Source: an uncultured Oscillospiraceae bacterium (GTDB taxonomy: Bacteria > Bacillota > Clostridia > Oscillospirales > Ruminococcaceae). Taken from it: a stretch of 9,395 nt of DNA. Location of the stretch: the NCBI GenBank assembly GCA_910587465.1, contig CAJUMS010000066.1:5837-15231 (forward strand). The letters are read 5' to 3'. Both the position numbers and the translations under genes were made by a program. Below the pieces are notes generated by a model that worked only from the letters and a program-made list of their open reading frames with translations, was not told where the DNA came from and did no database searches. Every line of letters begins with the position of its first letter. Position 1 is the first letter of the stretch. Below, piece by piece: positions 1 through 5,987 of the stretch.

Positions 1-1399
1 TCATCGACATTTGAAACGGCTCGTCCGAGGGAATTTCCTCGGACGTTTCTTGTTGTTCGGCTCGCTGAACGAGAGTTTCCTCGGCAGATAGCCGCAAAGC
101 GTAGTCGGCTATATCATACAGTTTTCTTGCGGTTACTTTCAACTCCGAGGAAGTCTGTGATGGCTTACGAAGCTGCTCCAATCCTGCCGTCATAGCACTT
201 TGCAGCTTACCAAGTTTCACAGAGACACTGCCCTTATCCTGATAGCACCTATACTCATTGGAAAGCCGATTTTTCATTCTGTCAAGCGGAGAATCCTCTC
301 CCGCGATCTTCAGAAAATGCTCACTCGTCGCAAGAGAAAACTCCGCTAACCGAGTGCGGTCGGCGGAGTTATAGGCAGCTATGAGGTCGTTTGCTATGCG
401 GTTTGGGTTTATCTTCATCTCGTTCAACTCGGCAACATTTTGTAAGTACAGTTCTTTGCGTTCATGAGGAACAGCGGAGAGGTATTCTACGCCATATTGC
501 TGCTTCAAGCACTCGTTCCAATCTTTTTGCTGCGGAGCAATCCGGAATATTTCCGTGTAACCTTTATCGGCAAGAATATCCCGAAGCCGTTCCGCCGCCT
601 CGATCCCTCCCTCGTCATTGTCGGTGCAAAGGTATACGCTCTGCAAATCGGAGTGGCACTCCAATGCTTTCAACACTGCGCTCTCATAAACGCCGTTCAT
701 GGCGATGTAGCTGTGCTGCTGCCAATCCTTTTGATAAAGCGTGATGAACGACAATATATCTATCGGAGCCTCAAAAATAAACAGCTTCTCGTCATTTCCG
801 AAATGAGAGAAGCTGTATTTTGTATCAGAGTTGGCGACCGTTATCCGAAATGTTTTCCCGAAACTCAACGTGGAGCGCACCGAGGCTTGTTTGGGAGTAC
901 CATTCTCGTCCGTTCCAACAAACACGACATTGTGATATTTCCCGTCCTCGTAGATTTTATGTTCATGAGCGAAGTGTGAGATGATGTTGGGCGCAATAAA
1001 CCGCTGCTTGGTAAGATACGCAAATACCCTCCGCATATCCGAATTCGGTTCAGGCAACTCGAACGGTTTCACTACAGGCTTGGGCGTTTCTCTCGGAGCA
1101 GAACAGACGGTCTGCGCGGAGCAATGCCCGCCGAGCAGTTCAATCACCGAATCCTGGAAAGAAAAACCGAGGAACTCTTGCAGAAACTTGATTGCATATC
1201 CTCCACGCTGATTTTTATGATCATACCACTTGCCACCATGTATTGTTATACTGTCATGCGTTCCGCTGCCATCCGTGTAGATGTACTTGTAGGTCGAGCC
1301 AACTTTTTTCATGCGCTCACCACGGCGTTCCAAGTAAGCTGCCAGGTCAGCAGTATTTGCACGATACAAGTCATCTTCCGAAAAATTGATGTAGGGCAT
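1..1399 (-). CDS. DUF3991/TOPRIM primase-like protein, 3' end cut by window edge
   Basis: I translated this frame by hand: 466 codons stay open from the ATG at 1397-1399 to the left edge, so the C-terminus is missing. Residues 1-95 resemble the N-terminal zinc-ribbon-like region of DnaG-type primases (HDSITIHGGKWYDHKNQRGG at 48-67, then a GGYAIKFLQEF-like helix), but the CHC2 cysteines are absent. Residues of about 118-205 match the DUF3991 type. A TOPRIM core follows, with FIFEAPID around Glu210 and the acidic DNDEGG motif at 260-265. Residues 300-466 are helical and charged. The family is found on Firmicutes mobile elements and is presumed to act in priming or replicating transferred DNA; catalytic activity is inferred only. 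The start is supported by a purine-rich Shine-Dalgarno (AGGAAAGGAAG) about 6 nt upstream. It is the last gene of the relaxase-HTH-primase group, 133 bp after the HTH gene. Confidence 0.85.
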   Translation of the reverse strand, partial: MPYINFSEDDLYRANTADLAAYLERRGERMKKVGSTYKYIYTDGSGTHDSITIHGGKWYDHKNQRGGYAIKFLQEFLGFSFQDSVIELLGGHCSAQTVCSAPRETPKPVVKPFELPEPNSDMRRVFAYLTKQRFIAPNIISHFAHEHKIYEDGKYHNVVFVGTDENGTPKQASVRSTLSFGKTFRITVANSDTKYSFSHFGNDEKLFIFEAPIDILSFITLYQKDWQQHSYIAMNGVYESAVLKALECHSDLQSVYLCTDNDEGGIEAAERLRDILADKGYTEIFRIAPQQKDWNECLKQQYGVEYLSAVPHERKELYLQNVAELNEMKINPNRIANDLIAAYNSADRTRLAEFSLATSEHFLKIAGEDSPLDRMKNRLSNEYRCYQDKGSVSVKLGKLQSAMTAGLEQLRKPSQTSSELKVTARKLYDIADYALRLSAEETLVQRAEQQETSEEIPSDEPFQMSM

Positions 1400-1532
1400 A
1401 AAAGACTTCCTTTCCTCAATATAATTATTTTTATATTGGTTACTTAACATTGTAGGCTCATGATGAACCTATCCATAGACCACCGACAAGGCAGAAATCC
1501 CCCTTGTTAGTGGCTGTTGGTTTCAAAAAAAA
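1400..1532 (-). promoter_or_regulatory. Intergenic leader of primase gene with several inverted repeats
   Basis: This AT-rich spacer separates the HTH gene from the TOPRIM gene. It contains an interrupted 19-bp palindrome at 1453-1471 (TAGGCTCATGATGAACCTA; 8 of 9 pairs match), a short palindrome at 1439-1448 (GTTACTTAAC) and a 6-bp inverted repeat with a 10-nt loop (ACAAGG 1486-1491, CCTTGT 1502-1507). The AT-rich block at about 1416-1438 could hold a -10 box for minus-strand transcription, but I found no convincing -35 partner. The palindromes could be operator sites, perhaps for the HTH protein just upstream; that is inference. Confidence 0.35.
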
Positions 1533-1796
1533 TTAGGGTGGTCGCACCAAGAAGTAAAGGTTCGAGGAGTTTCCACCTGATTGTCTGTATCTGCGTTCGT
1601 GACGAAGATATTTTGCCTTTTCGAGATCGCCGAGTGCACGTTTCACGGTGCTTCTGGACATTTTCAAGTCTGTCGCTATCGTGCTGACAGCGGGATAACA
1701 CGAGCCGTTCTTATCAGCTCGGTCACGCAGATACATATACACCGCTATGGCGCGGTGCGGTAAACTTGTGGAATAGATTTCTTTGTTGTTCAGCAT
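1533..1796 (-). CDS. Small winged helix-turn-helix protein (HTH_36-like)
   Basis: This 87-residue protein is essentially a single DNA-binding domain. The segment around residues 38-65 (YPAVSTIATDLKMSRSTVKR and following) is a classic helix-turn-helix of the kind found in plasmid replication initiators and GntR-like regulators, followed by a basic wing (RHERRYRQ). It has no effector or catalytic domain. The start ATG lies 9 nt after the relaxase stop, and its Shine-Dalgarno (GAGGTG) begins within that stop codon, so translation is probably coupled to the relaxase. Similar small HTH proteins sit beside relaxases in Firmicutes elements. It may regulate the mobilization genes or the downstream primase gene, whose leader carries palindromes. 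A role as a minimal replication initiator is an alternative. Confidence 0.8.
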   Translation of the reverse strand: MLNNKEIYSTSLPHRAIAVYMYLRDRADKNGSCYPAVSTIATDLKMSRSTVKRALGDLEKAKYLRHERRYRQSGGNSSNLYFLVRPP

Positions 1797-1805
1797 TCAA
1801 TCACC

Positions 1806-3743
1806 TCACGCTTTAAACTGTGGATTTTCCAACGGATTTTCTTTCAAGCCGAACGCCTGTTTCTTACGGCGGATAGCGGCTTTCAGCTTATGCTCGGTAC
1901 GGAGCCGCTGACCATGCAGACTGTGGTTGTAGTCATCGAAAATCAGTCTGCCGAACTTCAGCAGCAGTGAGGTTACGGCACTCTGCACAGTTGATCTCTC
2001 CATGTTTACAAGAAACATTTTCGCATATTCGTTTCCAAGTTCGGCGGACTGTTGTATCAGCTCAACTCCGCGTTCCCGATCCTCGTCGCAGCCGATACCG
2101 TTGAACGTCATCACGCCGAGCCGATATAATATTTTATCATCGGGATTTTCGTCGGCGATCTTTTGAAAACCATTGTATGCCTTTTGAAAATATTCCTCCG
2201 CTTGTTTGGTATTTTTCTCAATGCCGATACCATCACGGAGCATTTTTGCAGTTTCGTAACAAGCGTATGCATTATCCTGATTGGCGGACAGCTTATAATA
2301 TTCAAACGCCTTTCCGTAGTCCTGCGCAACACCGTTCCCGTAAAAATACAAGCTGCCGAGAGAGTATTGGGCGAATTTATTTCCCGCCGTCGCGGATTTT
2401 TCAAACCATGTGAATGCCCTGGAGTAGTCCTGTTCCGTGCCGTAGCCGAGCGCAAACATTTTCCCGATCCGATACCGCACATAATCTTTCAGCCGCTTTG
2501 CGGTCGGTTCAAGCGCGAGAAAATCCTGCAGAGCCTTTTGGAAATATTCGTTGGATTTCGGAATATTTTCATCGCCAAGCAAACCGTTCCGATACATTTT
2601 CCCTATATCAAAAACGGCGAGGATATTTCCTTTTTCGATTTCGGATTGGAACAGCTCAAATGCTTTCGGGATATCTTGATTCTTATATAACTCAAAGCAA
2701 GCGGATTTATATTCCGCCGTCCACTTGATATATAGATTTTTATCCGGCCCTGCCTCGCCGATTTCGTCCTCGTCGTATTCCGCAAACATTTCCGTTGAGA
2801 AATCCATGTCCAGTACGGCACGGATAACGGCATTCTTGATTGGCTTGAAAACTTTGTTTTCCTCCAACGGAGGAAATTTCTGGACTGCGCCCGTATAGGT
2901 TTCGTATTTCTGCTGCTCTAAAGCGCACCATTCCCCATACATCTTTTTTAGCACAGGGTTTTGAGCGAGCAGCGACACTATTTGATCAACGGTTTTCTTG
3001 ACGTTCGGCTGCAGGTAGCCGTATATCTTTTTGCCTTTGGAATTGCGAAGCTGCGTTTGCAGTTTCAGAACCAGATGTTCAAGCTGCGGATTATCAAAGC
3101 TGCCGTTTTGCAATTCGTACAACAGATTTTTCATCACGCTTTCCGCTTCGGAGCGGAGTTTATCTCGCACCACTGTTTGTTGCTGATACAGATTATGCAA
3201 CTCATCCTTGTAAATATCGTTTGCGAACGCGCTTCGAATTTTTTCGATCCCGTCCTTTGTGAGATAACCCTCATGAGGCTTATCCGAATACACCACAATG
3301 TGAACGTGCGGATTAGACTCCTTGTTGTGAAACGCCGCGTACCATCGAATATTTTCGGGAGCAATCTTTTGAGCCGCTGCAATATCCGAGATATGCCGCC
3401 GCACCAAATCGCGCCAGTGGTAGAGGTCGATATAACCCATTCGTTCCGCATCCTCTCGTCTTAGGGAAACGATATGCGTCCAGAGTGCGCCACTATGGTT
3501 TGCCACCTCCTTTGCAACCGTATCCAGCACAATAGGATCGTCTGTTTCGGAAAACAGTCCGTGCGAATTTGGACGGGAACCCAAGTAGTTCATGAATATC
3601 TCGCGGTCAAGTTCTTGTTGATGCATCTGCTTTGGCACGGGTTTTTCCACGCCCTCGCGGGTCGCGATGTACTTGATGTAGTTCCCGAAGCTCTTGTGAG
3701 CGTTCGGTTTGATGTAACGGCTGGTGACGATCAGTTTGGGCAT
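1806..3743 (-). CDS. MobP3-type relaxase with C-terminal Sel1-like repeats
   Basis: This 645-residue protein is the DNA-nicking relaxase of the element. The N-terminus (MPKLIVTSRYIKP..., with NYIKYIATREGVE at 21-33) holds the candidate catalytic tyrosines Tyr22/Tyr25. WYAAFHN at 134-140 followed by NPHVH at 144-148 supplies the three-histidine metal site (His139, His146, His148), and LRREDAERMGY around 94-104 is typical of the family. Residues of about 345-580 form roughly five Sel1/TPR-like helical repeats (for example AFTWFEKSATAGNKFAQYSL at 443-462), and the end is basic (KAAIRRKKQAFG). I start at the ATG at 3741-3743, which has a strong AAAGGAG site; the frame is open for 54 more codons upstream, but those run into the divergent methyltransferase and do not look like the family. 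Separation from the MobC-like gene by an antisense methyltransferase is unusual. Confidence 0.9.
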   Translation of the reverse strand: MPKLIVTSRYIKPNAHKSFGNYIKYIATREGVEKPVPKQMHQQELDREIFMNYLGSRPNSHGLFSETDDPIVLDTVAKEVANHSGALWTHIVSLRREDAERMGYIDLYHWRDLVRRHISDIAAAQKIAPENIRWYAAFHNKESNPHVHIVVYSDKPHEGYLTKDGIEKIRSAFANDIYKDELHNLYQQQTVVRDKLRSEAESVMKNLLYELQNGSFDNPQLEHLVLKLQTQLRNSKGKKIYGYLQPNVKKTVDQIVSLLAQNPVLKKMYGEWCALEQQKYETYTGAVQKFPPLEENKVFKPIKNAVIRAVLDMDFSTEMFAEYDEDEIGEAGPDKNLYIKWTAEYKSACFELYKNQDIPKAFELFQSEIEKGNILAVFDIGKMYRNGLLGDENIPKSNEYFQKALQDFLALEPTAKRLKDYVRYRIGKMFALGYGTEQDYSRAFTWFEKSATAGNKFAQYSLGSLYFYGNGVAQDYGKAFEYYKLSANQDNAYACYETAKMLRDGIGIEKNTKQAEEYFQKAYNGFQKIADENPDDKILYRLGVMTFNGIGCDEDRERGVELIQQSAELGNEYAKMFLVNMERSTVQSAVTSLLLKFGRLIFDDYNHSLHGQRLRTEHKLKAAIRRKKQAFGLKENPLENPQFKA

Positions 3744-3784
3744 TGGCGACTCCTTTCTTTTGCATATTTGTCGCTGTTTTGTAC

Positions 3785-3813
3785 TTGTTTTTTGGGAATG
3801 ATTATGATATAAT
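3785..3813 (+). promoter_or_regulatory. Predicted sigma-A promoter for the methyltransferase
   Basis: A perfect -10 box TATAAT at 3808-3813 is preceded, with an exact 17-bp spacer, by TTGTTT at 3785-3790 as a -35 box. The start of transcription would fall near 3820, giving a leader of about 24 nt that includes the GGAGG ribosome binding site at about 3830-3834. The position fits an independently expressed cargo gene. Confidence 0.65.
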
Positions 3814-3843
3814 TTTGATATATTAAGTTGGAGGGAAGATGCG

Positions 3844-4584
3844 TTGAATAACACATACGATAATGAAAAATTTTTTGAGGAATATTCCAAAATGCCCCGC
3901 AGCAAGGACGGTTTAAGTGCTGCCGGAGAATGGCATCAGCTAAAGCCGTTATTTCCGTCGCTTCAAGGAAAAAAAGTTCTCGATTTAGGATGCGGCTATG
4001 GTTGGCATTGTAGATTCGCAGTAGAACAGGGCGCAGTTCGGGTATTGGGAATAGATTTAAGCCGGAAAATGATTGGGGAGGCAAAAAAACGCAGCACAGA
4101 AAATCAAATTGAATATCGTGTCTGCGGAATAGAGGAATATGAGTATCCGGAAAGTATGTGGGATTGTGTTGTTTCTAATCTGGCTCTACACTATATCGAA
4201 AATATTGAAGATACATTTCAAAAAGTTTACAGAACGCTGAAATCGGATGGAACATTCCTTTTTAACATTGAACATCCGGTTTTTACAGCCGGGGTTGGAC
4301 AAGACTGGATTTATACAACTGAGGGTATACCGCAATATTGGCCGATCGATAACTACTTTATTCCGGGAGAACGAAACACACAGTTTTTGGGATGTAATGT
4401 AACAAAGCAGCATCATACACTTACGCAGATTTTAATGGGACTATTGAATAATGGGTTTGAACTTAAAGCGGTGGTGGAAGCAGAGCCGCCGAAAGAGATG
4501 ATGGAAATTTCAGGAATGAAAGATGAAATGCGTCGCCCCATGATGCTATTGGTAAAGGCAATAGCCAGAAAGGAAGCCAAATAA
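3844..4584 (+). CDS. Class I SAM-dependent methyltransferase (cargo)
   Basis: This 246-residue protein carries the Rossmann-fold SAM-binding motif VLDLGCGYGWHC at 45-56, the second acidic strand LGIDLS at about 68-73, and the post-strand-4 segment CVVSNLALHYI at about 108-118. Methyl transfer from SAM is therefore well supported; the substrate is not. Its closest general resemblance is to UbiE/small-molecule methyltransferases with the KFFEEYSKM N-terminus and a conserved EHPVFTA...QDW segment. It starts with TTG at 3844; the nearby ATG at 3839 hits a stop after two codons, and GGAGG lies 9 nt upstream of the TTG. It is the only plus-strand gene here and has its own promoter, so it reads as cargo placed between the accessory and relaxase genes. 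It does not look like a restriction-system DNA methyltransferase, since no DPPY/NPPY-type motif is visible. Confidence 0.88.
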   Translation: MNNTYDNEKFFEEYSKMPRSKDGLSAAGEWHQLKPLFPSLQGKKVLDLGCGYGWHCRFAVEQGAVRVLGIDLSRKMIGEAKKRSTENQIEYRVCGIEEYEYPESMWDCVVSNLALHYIENIEDTFQKVYRTLKSDGTFLFNIEHPVFTAGVGQDWIYTTEGIPQYWPIDNYFIPGERNTQFLGCNVTKQHHTLTQILMGLLNNGFELKAVVEAEPPKEMMEISGMKDEMRRPMMLLVKAIARKEAK

Positions 4585-4647
4585 CTTGCACCATAACTTC
4601 CAATTCATCGGACAGATTATTTTTGGTATGATAACCACCACCGGATT

Positions 4648-5115
4648 CTATTCATTCTGAAACTTCACCGCGTTTTCAAAATTAATAACGCCATTGATAT
4701 GCCGCACCTCATCAACACACATTGCGTGAAGCTCTTGGAGAGTATCCTCGTCAACATCATTCGCTGCGGCAAGCGTGTGTGCAATTTTCCCAAGCTCCAC
4801 GGCGATCTTGAAAAGATTCCGGTTGATCCGCTGCTCCGTTCCGTTTATCACAGCCTCGACCGAGGAAGTGATTCTTGGCGAGAGATAATTAACGTTCTTC
4901 TCTTGCTTGAGATAGCCAATATAGAAATTTATAGCTTTCTCAATAAATTCACTCCGAGAACCGCAGTTATCGCTCTCAAAACGGTAATTCACCTCGTCCA
5001 TTGTCTTGGGGTAAAGCCACAAAGGGAACTTAATTTTGTTCGAGAACCCCTCCGCATTTCCCTCAACCGCCGTATTTTTCGGACTTTGCAACTCCGATTT
5101 TTTGGATTTTCCCAT
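4648..5115 (-). CDS. mobC: MobC-like relaxosome accessory protein (ribbon-helix-helix)
   Basis: This 155-residue protein has a polar N-terminal tail (1-25), a segment typical of Firmicutes relaxosome accessory proteins (KFPLWLYPKTMDEVNYRFES, about 29-48) and the helix SRSEFIEKAINFYIGYL (about 53-69), which fits a ribbon-helix-helix DNA-binding unit. The C-terminal half is helical, ending in INFENAVKF. Such proteins bind oriT and help the relaxase open the strand. The start at 5113-5115 has an AAGGGG ribosome binding site about 8 nt upstream. It lies immediately downstream of the hairpin-bearing region 5116-5371. In related elements I would expect the relaxase next; here a plus-strand methyltransferase intervenes. 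The family call is by recognition of the sequence pattern, not by search. Confidence 0.8.
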   Translation of the reverse strand: MGKSKKSELQSPKNTAVEGNAEGFSNKIKFPLWLYPKTMDEVNYRFESDNCGSRSEFIEKAINFYIGYLKQEKNVNYLSPRITSSVEAVINGTEQRINRNLFKIAVELGKIAHTLAAANDVDEDTLQELHAMCVDEVRHINGVINFENAVKFQNE

Positions 5116-5153
5116 TTTACAACCCCTTTCTTAAAATGCCAACAATCGTGATT

Positions 5154-5174
5154 GCGGCGGGCTTTGCCCGACGC
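5154..5174. repeat. Inverted repeat (9-bp arms, one mismatch, TTT loop)
   Basis: The arms GCGGCGGGC (5154-5162) and GCCCGACGC (5166-5174) pair except for one G-A mismatch, around a TTT loop. It lies 39 bp upstream of the MobC-like start codon. It may be part of an oriT or an operator for the accessory protein. No run of T follows on either strand, so it is unlikely to be an intrinsic terminator. Confidence 0.55.
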
Positions 5175-5181
5175 TGTTATC

Positions 5182-5200
5182 GGCTCGGCAACGCCGAGCC
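5182..5200. repeat. Perfect inverted repeat GGCTCGGC-AAC-GCCGAGCC
   Basis: The two 8-bp arms (5182-5189 and 5193-5200) are perfectly complementary around a 3-nt loop. On the plus strand it is followed only by TTTAAC, a weak terminator tail at best. It lies beside the previous hairpin, 7 bp away, forming a tandem hairpin pair in the candidate oriT. Confidence 0.6.
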
Positions 5201-5352
5201 TTTAACTTGCATCAAAATCATACCCCCGCACCTCTCCCGACATAGCCGCAGAGCCGTTTCGGAAACTCCTCGAAAACCGCTCCAAATCCGCCCGAGAACA
5301 GCGCAGAGGTAAAACTACCCGACTTTCTCACCAAAGCCGCACAAATCGCGCG

Positions 5353-5381
5353 ACAGCCGCCCCAAAATCGGTCACGGCTGT
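5353..5381. repeat. Inverted repeat across the DUF6103 stop codon
   Basis: ACAGCCG (5353-5359) and CGGCTGT (5375-5381) form a 7-bp stem with a 15-nt loop that spans the stop codon at 5372-5374. No T-run follows on the minus strand, so termination is not supported. It may belong to the neighbouring oriT candidate. Confidence 0.35.
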
Positions 5382-5599
5382 TCGGTCGGTTTAGCGCGGG
5401 AAGATTTCGGCTTCTCCGCATTTCGCTGCTTTTCCGTCATGTAGATAAAATCCCGCACGTTCTGCGGCACGATTTTGCCGTAAAGCTGCTCGGCGTATCG
5501 GGTAAGCTGCTCGTCAAGCGAGGTCTTTTTCTCCGAGAGATACATTCTCAGTGCGGAGATTTTCACATCGTCAAGCGAAATATTTACCGTGTTTTTCAT
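5372..5599 (-). CDS. DUF6103 family protein
   Basis: This 75-residue protein begins MKNTVNISLDDVKISALRMY and contains a conserved core with LYGKIVPQNVRDFI at about 39-52, which matches my recollection of the DUF6103 family found in Firmicutes conjugative elements. The N-terminal strand plus helix could be a ribbon-helix-helix-like fold, but no function is established. The last 15 residues are basic and proline-containing. It follows the DUF3846 gene after 12 bp, and that gap consists almost entirely of its Shine-Dalgarno (GGGGG). It is the last gene of the right-hand operon before the non-coding oriT candidate. Confidence 0.75.
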   Translation of the reverse strand: MKNTVNISLDDVKISALRMYLSEKKTSLDEQLTRYAEQLYGKIVPQNVRDFIYMTEKQRNAEKPKSSRAKPTEQP

Positions 5600-5611
5600 A
5601 GCGTTTCCCCC

Positions 5612-5968
5612 TTAGAAAAATGAAATTTCAATCTTCATATCCTGCTCCACCTCGTCCTGCGAGATCGTGTGCGGCTGCGAAAACATCTCCACATATTTCT
5701 CGCACTGCTCATCTGTAAGCGAGCAGAAGTCCTCTCCGTTATCTCCGCAAATGAAGAACGGTCCTGCTATGATTCCCTCGGTGAAACGCCTGTTTCCCTC
5801 TAAGCCAATCAGCTTGGCCTCCTCATTTCCGACCATTACCACACCTTGCTCATCGAGAAAATATATCGGCTCTATCAGACCGCCGACCGCATTATGGATC
5901 GACTTATAATCGCTGCCGATCTCGGTCGCGTATGCGGGTTTGTTAGGCTCTACCATAACTACTTTCAT
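5612..5968 (-). CDS. DUF3846 domain protein
   Basis: This 118-residue protein spans the DUF3846 domain: it begins MKVVMVEPNKPAYATEIG, continues through VGGLIEPIYFL (about 28-38) and NEEAKLIGLEGNRRF (about 47-61), and ends with GPFFICGDNGEDFCSLTDEQ (about 68-87) and a helix. The family is common on Firmicutes plasmids and conjugative elements and is of unknown function. I prefer the ATG at 5966-5968 because GGA lies 9 nt upstream and the family starts this way; an in-frame ATG at 5984-5986, one base after the previous stop, is possible and would add six residues. The C-terminal 25 residues are acidic. Its place among ArdA-like and acidic genes suggests an establishment or anti-defence role, which is inference. 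Confidence 0.8.
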   Translation of the reverse strand: MKVVMVEPNKPAYATEIGSDYKSIHNAVGGLIEPIYFLDEQGVVMVGNEEAKLIGLEGNRRFTEGIIAGPFFICGDNGEDFCSLTDEQCEKYVEMFSQPHTISQDEVEQDMKIEISFF

Positions 5969-5987
5969 GGGCATTTTTCCTTTCATT

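Larger units (their letters stand above)
5116..5371. other. Non-coding hairpin region, candidate oriT
   Basis: This 256-bp stretch lies between the DUF6103 gene and the MobC-like gene and has no credible ORF; the open frame at 5218-5421 on the minus strand merely overlaps the DUF6103 3' end. It holds two adjacent hairpins (see separate entries), a small symmetric site GTTTCGGAAAC at 5256-5266, and scattered AGCCGC words at 5244, 5335 and 5355. Position upstream of the accessory and relaxase genes, plus inverted repeats, is the usual context for oriT. I could not identify a nic site by sequence, so the assignment is inference. It may also hold the promoter of the mobC-like gene. Confidence 0.4.

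Noticed and set aside
391..1447. Plus-strand ORFs (391-744, 464-979, 981-1211, 1124-1447)
   Set aside because: They lie opposite the primase-like gene, whose frame is continuous and carries DUF3991/TOPRIM motifs; the plus-strand translations have no family features.
2111..3464. Several ORFs on both strands inside the relaxase, including plus 2163-2690 and 2961-3464
   Set aside because: They are shadows of the relaxase, whose translation has clear catalytic motifs and repeats throughout.
3744..3905. 54-codon upstream extension of the relaxase
   Set aside because: The extension overlaps the divergent methyltransferase and its promoter, has no good ribosome binding site, and the family begins MPKLI; the ATG at 3741-3743 has AAAGGAG.
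4585..4647. Terminator after the methyltransferase
   Set aside because: No stem of useful length is visible before the MobC-like stop; the gene pair converges without an obvious terminator.
5182..5206. Intrinsic terminator at the perfect hairpin
   Set aside because: The stem is good, but only TTTAAC follows on the plus strand, and no plus-strand gene ends there; on the minus strand no T-run follows.
5218..5421. 67-residue minus-strand ORF across the oriT candidate
   Set aside because: It overlaps the DUF6103 gene in another frame, is Arg/Gly/Phe-rich like random GC-rich sequence, and has no supporting ribosome binding site.
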